Positions 50,771-64,000 of a DNA stretch of 64,000 nucleotides are shown here, in pieces. Within the stretch, counting starts at the first letter, position 1, and every line of letters starts with the position of its first letter. Origin of the DNA: Bugula neritina (Eukaryota; Bryozoa; Gymnolaemata; Cheilostomatida; Bugulidae); the NCBI GenBank assembly GCA_964035545.1, contig OZ037765.1, positions 7,080,698 to 7,144,697 of the forward strand, given 5' to 3'. The translations under genes and the position numbers were made by a program. The notes under the pieces are model-generated. The model was not told the DNA's origin, ran no database searches, and saw nothing but the letters and a program-made list of their open reading frames with translations.

Positions 50771-51080
50771 TCATTGGAGTTGGATCATTGTTAAAAAGTT
50801 AATTTCAACAGGGTTCAAGTGAATTAGTGTAAATTTATAACCAGAAAATATTTACTATTGATGCAATGTTCATTTATATATGAATATATTCTTTTCAAAT
50901 TATTGTCTTTAGTATGTATTCTGGACATTCAGCAATGGCTTTGAAAGATATATCATTTATTGCTAACTTAACAAAAAAGATAATACGCCATTAGGTTATG
51001 TGCTTCATGTCTCAATTTGTTGAGAATAAAACAATAAACAACATAATATTTAGTGGTAGATACTTGGTTTAAAACAAGAT

Positions 51081-51122
51081 TTTATTTTGATATTCTCTAA
51101 CATGAAAAATATATGATTTATT
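51081..51122 (-). terminator. candidate TTLL3 poly(A) signals (two AATAAA)
   Basis: TTTATT on the plus strand at 51081-51086 and 51117-51122 reads AATAAA on the minus strand, about 0.8 kb past the TTLL3 stop. With the AMPK gamma signal at 50742, the two convergent transcripts would end within about 350 bp of each other. Confidence 0.45.
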
Positions 51123-51924
51123 TGAAAATACTGCAATTATTGATAATAAGTTATAAAATATTTGAATACTTGCATTACAACTACCAACCTTTCTTTACAG
51201 GGTGAAAATTGAACAGTACTAACAAAGACATCATTATCAAAATAAATTCCATCTCTATCAATGTATATTGAAAATAATTTAGTATCCAGTATTGTCATTA
51301 TATTGGTAATAGGTAATATTTGGTAATAGTCTAACATGGTAGAATAGCAAGACTAGTAAATACAATAATTATGAGTGAAATTTCAACACCAAATCTAAAA
51401 ATTGCCAAGCTCTGGAAGATGGGAGGAACTAACGTAGGAGGAATGCATGGCATTACAGCACACGATTAAAGTAAATGAGAACACAAGTATTTAGTGTGTT
51501 ACTGGAATCCTTGGCACAACTTAGCTACCAGATAGTGCCAACAAACTGCATTAAAAATATTGCTTCACAAATGGGCTGTTTTTTAGCTGTCAACGTTAAA
51601 ATATAACTTGCATTTTAATACAGTTAATTCATGTTAGCTCCTACTAAAATAAATAAGCATACAACACTAATAAACAAACCTATTGGGATGATGCAAGGTT
51701 TTTATAAACCACCCATTGCAGTGACAAGTAAAGCAAGCACAGTATGAAAGCAGAAAATGGAGAGGTTTCAAAACTGCATACTGCAAGTTATACAGGACAT
51801 GAAAGTGTTAGCTATGAAGAAAAAATAACTTATTTTGCTACGTTAGAAAAATAAATTTAGCTAGTTTGATCAACACGACACTTGATTGAAGTTGCCAGGA
51901 CGCAGAAATACTCCACAAAGTATA

Positions 51925-54900
51925 TCATGGAGGTCGGTGAGATGAGTAACTCTCCGCCAATACAAACATTGTCTGGTCAGGAAGACTTTTTTGCAGCTTA
52001 TAATTACGATTGAGATTCTTTCTTGTAGGGCGATAGGGTAGAGTGTCGGGGCCAGGGGTAACTTTAAGGAATCTGTTTATATTGCCAGAAGCTACTAGAG
52101 GTAAACCATCCGGTGGTTTAATAACCAGTTTTCTTGGGGCAAGTGGCACCACCAGCTGGGCGGAGATATCTTTTTGAAGCATTTTTAAAACTCTACTTTT
52201 AGCAGAATGGTTGAGACTGCCCGAAGTAGATGTGGCACCATTACTATTCCGGACATGATAGGGAACTAAACTATCAACATTGTATTCGGATTGTATGCAA
52301 TCCTGTTTACAAGTACAGTCACTGGCCTCATTAGCCAGCTTAATGATACCATTACTTCCACACTTTGGACAGAAAGACTTCTCTGTAGCTCCTGGCTCAA
52401 TCTTCAGTATTTTACGTGCATTGTCAATACCTAGAATATTATAACAAACATGATGTTAGCAGAAGCTCTAAGCAGGATTAATGGAAAATGACAAAACATG
52501 AAACTTATAGAGTCAAAATCATATTTAGTTTAAATAATGGTTTAGTCACTTCTATATAGTATTTGAAACATTCACAAAGCTAAATGAAAAGCAAGTAAAA
52601 ATTTTAGCACGCATTTGCATAAACTGATGAAGCATGTGAAAAAAAGAGCTTTGCAATGAAAAGAGACTTTTGTTTATAAAAAATATACATAGGCGAAGGG
52701 AATTTTAAGATTTCTGAATCAGCATTATAAGCAAAATCAGATCAGTTTGAAAGCCTGGGCTAAAGTAAAAGATGGCGGGTGACTGCAAAAGCTTGAAGCC
52801 TTATTGAGTTGAAGGAAACGGGAGATGAACAAATAGAAATAAGATTGCAGAGGCACAAAACTTGTGAGTCAAATAATGGGTTACTTGCGGATATACATTG
52901 CTCTAGAGCAAGTTAGAGCATAGGCTTGCTAGCTCTACCGATGTAGTAATACTTGGTTATGCTAGTAAACCTGTGAGCTAAAGGAAAAGAATACTTGAGT
53001 TACATATGGATTAGGGTAAAATAAAACCTAAGATTAACAAAAAGCTGCAAGATGCAAACAAACATTGTCTATTTTTGCATATGGTTGAATTTATTTTTGC
53101 ATATTTCAGGGAACTTGAGTTGAGCCAGCTCCCTGATATAGTAGAGTATTCGATTACATTCACGTTGACTGCCATAGATTTGTTGAGGTTGGTTACTCAT
53201 TTTATTTTTTTTAATTGAGAGACTGTGTAAATGTGCGGGAGGCTTCTTTAGTTCAGGAAGTACAAAAGTCTCTCGATGTGTAAACATGAAGGTCACCTGA
53301 CCTACTTCCTGCTTACCTTCTTTTATCTTTCGGAGGTAGGAATCAGTAGGCTTCATCAAATCTAACTGAGCTTTGTGCTGCATTTCCATAGATTTGGAGG
53401 AGTTTCTCTTCCTTTTTAGCAACAAGCCTTCTTTCTTTTCTACTTTGGCGCTGTTTGGTTCACTAAATGATTTATTTTCTGCTATGGGATCTAATAGATG
53501 AGTGGGAGTTGTCTTTTCTGTAGCATCAACCGGAGTTTTCTTTCCTTTAAGGCCATCTGCGAGAGGAGATGGCTCTTTGTGAACTAACTTAATTGATGGC
53601 TTGCGTTTCTTTTCAATATTTTCTTTTTTGTTTGCAGCTGCATTTGAAGAATTGACATCAGTTTTTGAAGAAACATGCTGATATGGTGTTTCATGTACGA
53701 CAACACGCCTTAACCTGGGTGCAACTGTGAGTGGGACTGGGTTTTTCAGACTTGTCCCTTCCACAGAAAGGTTCATGCCTAAGTACTGTGGAACTGCCAC
53801 CATAGCTGTCTTGTATATAAGCTCAAAATTTCCAGTGTCACATGTCTTATCCAGCTTTCTGTCGAGTACAACTAAAATATTATGAAAACAGCCAATAAAT
53901 ACTTGTTGACTAGGAAAAAATTGAAAGTCTCAGAATTTATTAGTACTGCCAGACTAAAATCATTTTCACATGTTAGTATGACATCAACAATTAGCTTTAG
54001 TCATGACATTGTTGCTCCCATCACTTTTTGTCAAGCTAATGAAATTGCAGCTATTCATATAGATATAATGCCACACAACATACCTTTCATGGTGTCCTCA
54101 ACCACGTTCTGACAAAGCCTTTTTGTGACATGTGTATTTTGGGCTAGAGTAGGACTGCAGTTTATTTCCAACAACCAAGGCCTGTAGTCTTCTGTCAACA
54201 TGAAGTCTGCACCATACAACTCAAATGAGCTCTGAAACATATGAAATCCGCATTCTTAAATATTTTTATGTAAGGTTTTGAGCTTGTACATCTTTTGTAT
54301 CACTAAAAATGAGAAAACGGCAATCACTAATTATCACTAGTTAATGCAAATGTATTGCATTGTTAGAGTAAAAATTTGCAGTTGCTAACAAGAACATACA
54401 ATTACACTTTTTAGCCAACAAAATGGTCCTCTGTAGCTTCATCATCAAAACTTACATTCACAAAAACTTAGATGAGATGAAAATAATATTTTAACATGCA
54501 GCTAGATGTTAACTGGGTGTGTCAACTAACCTTTCGGTATTCAATAATATCACGAGTGGTTAAGAGAGAGCAAATAACGGCCTGTTGCATTCCTGGCTTT
54601 ATTCTTTCCTCCATGTAATGACCAGCCCCTCTGTTGCTGCAACCAAATAAAGTTATGAAGACAAAAAATATTACTCAAACAGTACAGCCTAGTGCAGGGC
54701 CTAGTGTATATGGTACCTGCAGCTGTGAATAAACATGTACTTTGTGTGAACAGTCCAACTAGTCAGAAATTCAAAATTTTTACTATTAAATTTGATCTAA
54801 CATATCTTAACTAAGAACAGAAACTATTTATACACATTCTGATATTCTGCCAACTTTGATTATCCTCAAATAAATCAGCATAGCCATTGTGAAGAATTTT

Positions 54901-57900
54901 ATACATGCGGTAATTAGGTTTTTATTTCAAATTTAAAAAAATGGTCACTACATTTACGAAATGAAAAATGATAGCTATGGAATACAAAAACAAAAAGCTA
55001 TAATAAGCAAAGCAAATAGGAAAGCTGTCAACACTAAGTAAGCTAGAACATAACTCCAAGGCAAGAGTCTGCATGTTACTTACTCTAAGAAATGTTGAAA
55101 CTCATCATCTGACGCCCACATAGAGTCCGAAGGTATGTCTTTACTTCTGTTAGGGTCTACTACATAGTGCTTTTGTATTGAGTTGTTAGACAGGTGAATG
55201 ATGCTGAAATATAAATCATGTTTAAATCTTCTGAAAACTGATTTACTTGTTTAGATCAATAAAGAATCCAGGTAGGTGCAGTAATTGAGAAAAGCCTGTA
55301 TTCTAAATTAGAAATATAGCAACAGAAGTTATGTTCTTGCAAAAATTTCAACCCACACCCGCAAACCAAAATTTAATAAAAGAAAATAAAAAAACTTAGA
55401 CTATCTCCATTTCTTCACGGTTGCTCCTAAATGAAAGAACAGCGGTGTGCTTTGCTTGAAAATGAGTTTCTATTTGTAGAAATTCAAATATACATTATAA
55501 TCATGCTAAATATTGACTAGAATTATAATAAGAGCAAGTATTATGGTGCACTATGTACGTATGCATAGTTCTACTCACTCATCTAATTCATCAAGAGAAA
55601 AGTTCTTTTTGCAGAACCGTACATAGAAGTCTTTGTACCACCAGATGGTCAATGGATTCCAATCAGTTACGAGGAACCACTGTCTGATATCAAACTTTGT
55701 TTCGTAAATTAGAAGAGGCCTTTCGATATACTTCTGTACAACAAACTTGCTGTCTTTTCGCACTACTGAATCCACAAGTTTAAGCATATCATGCAGCTTG
55801 TCATAGCAGACAATACCTGTAAAAGTAGGGTGTGTTGAACCTATATTACCAACAGCAAACCTTTTAAATTTATATAAAGATTAGTGCAGTATGGACATTT
55901 GTATTTAATAATACAGCGAGTGTGACCTATACAGTTACCTATACTAATTATTAAGTAATGCTGTGCAACTTGCATATATAAGCATATAATGGGTTGAAAC
56001 TTGATAGTGAGTTGTGATTCAACAAACAGCAGTGTTGATAAGATTACAGAATTAAATTGGCAAATGACAAATTTAAATATTTATTTTTGCATATCAGAGT
56101 TCTAATCATAGCCTTTACCTCTTCCTCTAGACTTGGCTCCTGGCTTTACTATCCACAGGTTTTTAATACCATCCAAATCAAACTGTGGCCAGTATTTTCG
56201 CAGCTCTTCCGCCATCTTTTCACATTCTTCTAGTCTTGGCCCAGTACCTGGTATGATTCCTTTGTTACTAAACATAAAAAACAGACAGTAAAATAATACA
56301 GTTACGCTCTGTAAACTTTATCTTGTTGAAGGTTAGTTGGTAATACAATTTATTATAATTGTCATAACCAAATTCCTATCATACATACACTTAATTCACA
56401 AATTGTATGTTAGTTGCACTTAGGAGCAGTTGAGGAGAAATTGAGATAGCCTAAGTTCTTTATTTCTTTTCATTAAATTTTTGTTGGGTGCGGGTTGAAC
56501 ATACCTTATTTTGCTACATTTCTAATTTAGAACACAAGCTTTTCTCAAGTTCTCTATTACTGCACCTACCTTGTTAGTTGGACAGGAAAAAGATATGTAA
56601 ATATTAATTCCATTAAGCAGTTTTCTAGTCACATGTGAGTCTAGGAGTCTAGTAACTTGTGAATGATGAAGATTAGCATGTGACTTACTGACATAAGAGA
56701 TAGTACTGCTGGAGGAAGCTCTCCCAGTCAATGTCGAGTATTTCCTGTACAGAGAGATCTTCCAACTCCTCATTCTCTCGAAATCTCAGAAAGAGCTCAC
56801 ACTGCAGCAAAGCTGTGTCTAGCAGTGACATGGGAAGACGAGGTGATTTCTTTACCTTCTTCTCTATAAAGATAGCGCCAATTATAACTATCAGATAAAA
56901 GTTTTCAGGATAAAACCAATAACCTTGTGGAGGTGAAAGTAATAAATGATTTGAAGAATGTAATAGGAATATTTAACTGCATCCGACAGCTAAAATATAA
57001 TTTGCTTCTTTGCTAAATTAAATTTCTATTAAAATAGTGCTTAATTTACAATACTGCATAAACATTGTGAAAAAGTAGCTTTTTTTCAAAATAAGTTGAC
57101 TTCAAAGAAGAATTTTCAAACTTAAAGTAAACAAATACAATTTATAGACTTCTAAATGAGAGAAAAATATTATGAAAATAATCATTAAAGCTCATAATGT
57201 GGTGTAAGTTGCATTGGGCGCTTAAAATGTTTTATCTTCTGTCTTGTTTTAACCAGCAAGTCTACCTATTTTTTTCTGGAACATGCATCAATAAAATATG
57301 AATAAATAAAAAATATCTGTTTACAGTTGAGCATTAATTATATAATTATAATAAATTATAAATAATAAAATTAAAAACAGCATGCATTCTACATCATTGA
57401 AGTCACTGACCATTTTTATTACTAATTTATAAAACGACAGCTACAAATATTTTGATGAAAATATATAAAATAAAACGTTCATCTTTTCCAAAAGTTTTGG
57501 GTTGCTTAAATGCACGGGTAAGAGTTTTGAAAATGCAAGCAATGCATACATAAAGTTATATGGAATAACAGTGAAACTGGAAGGTCTTCTGATACCTGGA
57601 AATCCTTGTAGAAAACTTTAAACTACTCATTCCTTTGCATTGTAAAATTTTTTTAAAAACAAGTTATCACATTACAGTACCATTTTGAACATTAATTGGA
57701 CAAATGTATTCTTTTATTTCATAAAACCAATTTAATAGTTCACATGTTTTACATTAGATTGAGTAAATCTCAAGCTCTTTGTGGATACAGAAAGTGTCAG
57801 AAAACCTCCTGCCAAAGTGTTTGCACTGAGCAAATAAATGGAACAGTGAGCAGCAAAACTGATAGAAATTTGTGCAGTGAAGCAGGCTATAGAATGCATA

Positions 57901-60900
57901 TTATGTTTCTTTCAATACTCTACCTTCATCTTCTTCTATTTCCACTTCAACAGGAGTGGAACAAAAGAAATATTCTAATTCATTCTCCTCTAAATAAAAT
58001 TTGAGCGCAGTTAAATCTCTTTTCTTAGAATTTATAAATTGAATATACTAGTTAAACTAGCAAAAAGTTTTAATTAAAACTTTCAAATACTCTCTTCTGC
58101 ATTTCCATTGGCATATGATTGACTTTTTAGAAAAATAGGAAACACAGCGTTTTTATTGTACTAGATTGCAATGCATTTGCTACTGTGAGTCAAGTTTCTT
58201 CTATCAACCAAAAAGCATTGCAAGTACGAAAAATAAAACAGCCTCATTCTACCTTTTCTAGGAGTTTTGCTATCTTTAGAGATAACAGAAGGATGCACTA
58301 GCTGAGGCAGACTGTCTTTAGATTCACCATGCTGCTCTGTCTCTTCTTTTCTGGGACTACTCTTCTCAGACGCATCATCCACGGCAGCATCAGAAGGCAA
58401 GTTATGGGCTGCTGCCTTAGACTGTTCACCCTCTTCATCAGACAAAACGTCGGAGTTTAAATTTTCTGTATTTCTCAAAATCACCCATCTCACGACTCCC
58501 ATGCATGCCGTCAGATAATAGTCATCTGAAATCAAAATGATTACAACTCACTCAATAGGAAGTTATTTGAGGTAAAAAAATATTTATTAACAAATAATAT
58601 CTAGAAAAGTCAGGCACAGGTAAAACGAAGCTGCATGCAACACTACTGAAACTTTGCCAGTTTTAATGTTAGCTCGCATATAATACTTTTTGTTGATAAA
58701 GCTCATAAAACTTGTTTTGAAAACAAGATTAAAACAATGAAGTAAAGACTATGCTATTGTGAACATTTCATCGTAATAAACCAAAGAGTTTATTGTAATA
58801 AGTTAATGAAACGATTAATTAAAGCAGTGTGACTACATTTATATATAGCAATATGGCAAAAGAAAAACTCAGACTAAGCGCACGCAGTGACACCAATGTC
58901 TGCCGTAAACTTACCTATGAAAGCTCCCTTTTCTTCTTCATGGCTGAGTCGGTAGCATCGAGGAAAAAACGTTTCATGTCCAACATTTTGGTACCAATGT
59001 GAGCTTCGGAGATTAGTGCACAAGCCAACTTTGGTGGTGAAGGCACCGTTCTGGCCATAGTGATTCACCATTTGATCTTTCCGTAGATACCGGAAGTCAA
59101 TAGCATCTCTTCTAATACACCATATGAATTGAGGTGCACAGTTTCTAGCCATTCTCGACTAAAATAATGCAAACCAGCTTAAGAACACATAAAATATTTG
59201 TTGATCTTTTGACTATAAAGCAGATTTTGGTGTCCGTGCAGAAAGTATAACACTGCAAAAAAATATCCGAGGTAATCTATCAGAGTCAACTACTAAATTT
59301 TCATAAGAGAATAATGATATTGGTCACCTTTGGTCACCTTTCACCGCCGTGGTCCTGCGCGGGTGGCGGGAAGAGAATAATGATATTATTGAACATTAAA
59401 ACTAGCTGCCAACTCCACATATAAAATCAAGTGCCATTTTGGAAAGTTTAAAATCATAATTCTTAATTTATTAAATATAAAAAGTGTCATAAATTGTTAA
59501 TCAAATCTAAAGTACTAAGCTACTATAATGCAACTGAACTTGTTTTCTAATACTGGTATAGCGATGGAAAGTTCTATTCTATACACAGAACACAACTGGT
59601 TAATTATTGCAGCCATGTATGCAATTTACATATCTATTTGACAGAAAAGAGTAGTTAACAAAGTTTAATAAGCTAATAATACTAAATAATATTCCACCAA
59701 ATGCAATATACTACCACAGAAAAAAAATTATTAGCTACGAGAATAGTTTGAGGTTGCTTGGACTTTCTCACTGCAGAGTAAACATACTTTGCAGCAATAA
59801 TGGTATACTCAGTGTGAATTATTTATGCTATACATATTTCTTACTATAAATAATGAATTATGAGCAAGTCTAAAAAATTAAATTTTATTATAGAAAATTG
59901 GAGAAATTTGTTCATTGGAAGAAATGCAAGTAAGAAGTTATAAGCCAACAGGCACTAATATCTATGGCAGAAGAAATCTAGTAAAAAGCAGAGTTACCTG
60001 TATAGTAGCATATGACTCATCCTATGAGAATAAACTATACATTATTGCACAGGTTTTGTAGTTTTCAAGGGACATACTAGAAGTAATTTATATCATACAC
60101 AAACAAAATGTAGATAATTGTTTACACACCAAGTATGTGCTTTAGTCGTGCAGTAAAAATTACCGTACCACTAAAGTGAAAAATTGACTCACCATAATAC
60201 CATAGATTCCATTTTCTTCCTCCCATGGTTTAGGGACATTTTCATCTTCTTTCAAAGCATCATCTACAATGTTAGATTCAGTAAGTACGATAGTACAATA
60301 GAGAGAATCTTCAAGCTTTTTTGGTTTTATTACGAATATACGAATTTTATCAACAAAGATAATACTGCAGAAGTACAGACCGTCATCGTCAGCTCCATCG
60401 TCATCATCACCATCATCATCTCCATCTGAGTCATCACTTCCCTGTTTACCCTTCTTGTTCCTCGGAGACTTCTTAAGTGGAGGGTCTACTTTGTAAAACT
60501 TCTCTATCCAACCCCGGCGTCTCAGTGCTTCCCGAACATGAGAATAGGGTCCTTGAATAGTGAAAATTTTCTTAGCCTACAAATGAAACAAAGAAGAAAA
60601 TTACACTTATAAAGGGTTATCAATTTTTATGAGCTCAACTGATCTTGTTTGTGTGAAGCATTAAATTTGTCGGTAATTTCTGATGATAGAAAACATGAGT
60701 AGAGTTTCATATTAACTCAAATTTGCTAGTGAAACGATTAATGTAAATGAAAGTACCTTAATCGCTTTTTCTGCTGTTTCTTTGGCATTCTGTAATCTTT
60801 CCAAATTAATGTTTATTGCACCAGAGCCAAATTTCCGATGTTTTCGATCTGATGAAGAATGTATTGAGATCATAGTCTTACTCCTGCCTTCCAACTCATG

Positions 60901-61642
60901 ATGTTCCATTGCACTTTGCCTTCAATAAAAGCAACAAGTTGCAAAACATACAAAACAATAGTTTAAAAACACCTCTTAAGTCTTACATTCAAAATAGCAC
61001 AAAATCAGTCAGTGTGAATGTAAACACAAAAAATAAAATACTTGTAGTAAAATAATTTAAGCAATCTTCATCGATAAACTCGTCTTATAAAATAGCAAGA
61101 AAATGATGATTGCACTAAATCTACAGGTATGAAATATAGCTTGATTTAACATAATTCAAAGGTATAACACTTGAGATAATATACAATTTACCTTTGATGG
61201 TGGCTTTTAATAGCTTGTTTTATTGCAGATTGTCGTTGAAACACATCTGTTTTGATATAAGGGCCTAGAAAAGTAAGATTATTCAATAACCAATTATATT
61301 TTATCTAAAATATTTCACTATTTACTCCATAATATTAGTAACACAATAATCATCTTACTGCTTTCAAGCCTTTCAGCTGCAGTGTCACCAATTGGTTGAT
61401 CTAACAGAGTAGGACTCAGTGTAATGAGATTCATGGGTCCATCACGTGATGACCATGGTCTTTGTACTTGGTCATTGACCTAAACCAGGTAAACTATACG
61501 TATAATGATAGTAATACTCATTGGGTACTTTACTTTATTTGATGCAATTTACAATTTCACAAAGTTTATAAATTTTAAATACTTTAATAATTGAAAAGAT
61601 TACCTTCATACTAGATTGATCTGGACTTGCTCCAATAATCAT
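51925..61642 (-). CDS. TTLL3: Tubulin glycylase TTLL3 (TTL family)
   Basis: Ligase that adds glycine to glutamate side chains of tubulin in cilia (TTLL3/TTLL8 group). Seventeen exons in phase, about 1080 residues: 61642-61604, 61479-61359, 61264-61192, 60919-60757, 60576-60381, 60263-60193, 59158-58915, 58525-58253, 57989-57924, 56863-56689, 56267-56119, 55816-55579, 55203-55084, 54636-54531, 54231-54084, 53871-53317 and 52430-51925. Family marks are [44 protein letters not shown] and TFFPRCYRL, then the ATP-grasp TTL core: [47 protein letters not shown] and [20 protein letters not shown]. An acidic Asp/Gly tract follows the N-terminal segment. The C-terminus carries a Cys cluster (FCPKCG...CTCKQDC). 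The donor at 60380 is an uncommon GTCTGT, but the phase requires it. TTLL8 cannot be excluded. A 5' UTR exon likely begins near 61696. Confidence 0.95.
55273..55429 (+). mobile_element. MITE-like repeat, copy 3 (TTLL3 intron)
   Basis: 157 bp. The left end is TAGGTGCAGTAATTGAGAAA and the right end is TTCTTCACGGTTGCTCCTA (degenerate). It shares the internal AAAGCCTGTATTCTAAATTAG and CAACCCACACCC segments with copies 1 and 2. Confidence 0.82.
56421..56568 (-). mobile_element. MITE-like repeat, copy 4 (TTLL3 intron, inverted)
   Basis: 148 bp in the opposite orientation, starting TAGGAGCAGTTGAGGAGAAA and ending TTCTCTATTACTGCACCTA. It is homologous along its length to copies 1-3 after reverse complementing. 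Confidence 0.82.
59305..59387. mobile_element. 49-bp insert flanked by a 17-bp direct repeat
   Basis: AAGAGAATAATGATATT occurs at 59305-59321 and again at 59371-59387. Between them lies a 49-bp GC-rich segment (59322-59370) beginning with a tandem GGTCACCTTT pair. Long target duplications like this are typical of LINE-driven retroposition, so this is probably a heavily 5'-truncated element, whose tail would be the GGTCACCTTT pair if it is read on the minus strand. Confidence 0.75.
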
Positions 61643-62984
61643 TTGTCATTTATATTAGTTTGGAGCCTGCCAACTAACTGTTAAGCATGTCACACCTAAA
61701 TTAACAGAAAAAATATATTACACTGATAAAAATTACAATTTTTAGTCTGAAAATTAAAAACAATTAGGAACAAACTCTAATTCTAATGCTAGAAGACACT
61801 GCTTAAAAATATTAGTGATTTTTCCTAATATTCAATAAAGGACTAAACATTTTGTTGTGCATTTTAGAGTTTAAAGTTTACATATTTATCAAAATCAGGA
61901 ATGACATTTTACGCAATTTATACCAGCATATAGGTTTGTTTATTTTATAGAATTTTATTGGTCAATTATATACAGACAGTGCAAATCAATAAAAAGGTTA
62001 AATAGTAACATAATATAATATTTGTTTTACTTGACACTATAACAAAATTTTAGTTTTCAAACTAAGGATTATAAGTAAATCAATGTTACTTAAACAGCAC
62101 TGAAATTTAAAACTAGTTACACAAATATGCTGCAATTGGAAATTGGATGCAATTATATGTATATGCTTATGCATTGTTTACTTTATTAGAGTAAATATTC
62201 TGACCCAGCAAAATGAACAAATGAGCAGCAGTTTTTTATTGACATAATTAATATTGTGCTTGAATTTCTTGGTAAGATGCTGATGGTAACGCTGATAATT
62301 AGTCAATAGCCACAGAAACTGCAAGATTAATATCTATAACTATTAGTTAAATAAACAGCTAATATTGTAATATTCCTTACTTAAGAATAAAACCATGACA
62401 AGTATTAGCAATTTAACCTTAACACTGATTGTAACAGTGATACTGTTTTAGTTGACTGTTGATGGAAGCATAAATAAAACTTGAACTTTTGATAACTATG
62501 TTTATTACCATAGAAAGTAACCAATATAACAAATTATATTGAGATCCTAACAAAATCACTGATTTGTATATATCTATATACAGCTGTACACCAACATTAG
62601 TGACTAGAATGCAAAGTTTAAACTCAAGCTCTGCTTAATTAGGTAGCAATTGCAATAATGATCACAGCAGCAACCAAAATAATTCTAATGTAATTGTGAT
62701 AGAACTTATGAATAATAATCCATTTTTGTCATGCTACTGGCTATTGCTAAACAACTAATTATCAACAAAGTTTTGCATTAAATTATTTTACATTATTACT
62801 TTACTTATAATTAGTTGAAGTTACACTTATAGTTATAGTCATTGCTAAGTCATAAGGATGCTTCTTCGTACTTTAATCAGGATTGTAATTATACTAAATT
62901 TACATTAAGTATTTTAAAATAAATTAAAATTACTAACAACTTGTTTATATTACATTTATGTTAAACAGAATGCTTAGTATTAAA
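61643..62984. other. TTLL3 5' flank, intron of the UTR
   Basis: A TTAATTTAG acceptor on the minus strand just above 61696 suggests the 5' UTR is spliced. The rest is AT-rich with no coding sequence seen. Confidence 0.45.
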
Positions 62985-63310
62985 TTTAGTGCTATAGTAT
63001 TAATGAAAGTTATAGTTATGCTTATACTATACTAGTAATACTAATAGCAATACTATACTAATAATAAAAGTAATAGTACTGCTACTAGTAGTATTAGTAG
63101 TGCTGCAGCTATTACTCATAGTTACTACTGTAGGTGTAATAACTGATAGTAACAGTATTAGTTATTACAGTGACAGTCAATACTTATACAGTTATACTTA
63201 TACTTATAGTTATAATGATAATGATAATCAGTAGGCAATAACTATAACTATAAGTATAAGTATAACCATAGGCATAGCTAATAGTAATAGCTATTGCTAC
63301 TTTTTAGCAC
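62985..63310. repeat. low-complexity TAGTAT-like block with a perfect hairpin
   Basis: Drifting ACTAAT/TAGTAT/ATAGTT hexamers. Inside it, 63191-63213 and 63244-63266 are perfect 23-bp reverse complements around a 30-bp loop. Confidence 0.75.
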
Positions 63311-63589
63311 CTAAAACTTATTAAGTAATTATGTAAGGATTCAAGTTCACTGTAACACTTACATTTTAAAACACATAATATTAATATCATTACTGAATTT
63401 GTATAACTATTACTTTGAAATAAAGAGTACATACAAAATACAATTACTTGTACATTTTAATAAGGTGTCACCATGACTCCCTTTACACGAACCTCGTTCT
63501 GACAGCATTGATGTCTTATCGAAGTATAAAATTGTGTCATTAAACTTCAGGATAAAATTTCAGTAGACTGTGAATTGCGAAGTTACACT

Positions 63590-63660
63590 CTTTGGTATCG
63601 GCGGAAATATAAATTGTCTGCGCGCCAACACAAACAGTTGCCAGCAATCACATTGACAAT
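63590..63660 (-). promoter_or_regulatory. candidate TTLL3 promoter patch (E2F-like and X-box-like sites)
   Basis: A small CpG-containing patch in AT-rich sequence. On the minus strand it reads TTGGCGCGC and TTTCCGCC (E2F-like). GTTGCCAGCAAT at 63637-63648 resembles an RFX X-box, one base off in the second half-site. A ciliary gene such as TTLL3 would fit RFX control. No transcript evidence is available, so this is an inference from position and motif. Confidence 0.3.
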
Positions 63661-64000
63661 AATTATGATGATCGTACTCACAGTGATACTGATACATAGA
63701 TATTTTACAGAATTATGATTATAAATTTATCATAGAATTGCATATACTTATTGCATTCGTAATTATTGTTGTTTGGTAACCACTTAGAGACGCACAGCTG
63801 CTGTTAATCAATTAGTATAAGTATTACTCAAAATTACTGTGACGGATTTAGAAGTTCAAGTTGTACCAACTTGAACCTCCAGACCAAATCCAATAGCCAA
63901 TAAGCAATACAACAATTTAATGATATTAAAACTCTCAGTCTTAGCATTTAAATTTATACTTTTAATTTTTATATATTTGATATTTCTGGTTTCACTTTCA

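Overview
This is an AT-rich, intron-rich nuclear window from an invertebrate animal. The genes are conserved in bilaterians, but nothing here fixes the phylum; a lophotrochozoan is a guess. I reconstructed four protein-coding genes exon by exon from splice-phase continuity. From left to right they are: the 5' half of a JNK-type MAP kinase (minus strand, 603-3858, running off the left edge); IFT74, a core intraflagellar transport B subunit (plus, 8338-17222, first exon not found); the AMPK gamma subunit (plus, 18350-49341, about 750 residues with four CBS motifs); and TTLL3, a tubulin glycylase (minus, 51925-61642, about 1080 residues). AMPK gamma and TTLL3 converge tail to tail. JNK and IFT74 diverge.

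Mobile DNA is plentiful in the introns. A complete BEL/Pao-type LTR element (27836-34014) lies in an AMPK gamma intron, with two 451-bp LTRs I see as identical and a 5-bp ACTAT target duplication. Its long ORF is open but has no reverse transcriptase region. Other elements are a probable solo LTR in IFT74 (9141-9433), four copies of a 137-157 bp MITE-like repeat, a tRNA-derived SINE (48455-48633), and a 49-bp insert between 17-bp direct repeats (59305-59387).

The most unusual signal is in AMPK gamma. Three exons (ending at 40878, 42608 and 45896) each run directly into a tandem array that starts at the splice donor, and two of these arrays copy the exon-intron junction itself. The result is 8, about 55 and 6 consecutive donor-like sites. 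In the third array the unit is 30 bp and stays in frame, so use of downstream donors would add 10-residue blocks. Two more minisatellites lie between these exons. A pure (AC)n tract of about 817 bp sits in the first large AMPK gamma intron.

The genes do not form an operon. IFT74 and TTLL3 both act in cilia, and JNK and AMPK are signalling kinases. The rest is intron or intergenic sequence, including three low-complexity blocks (about 6.1-7.0, 25.9-26.7 and 63.0-63.3 kb) built from drifting TAGTAT-like hexamers.
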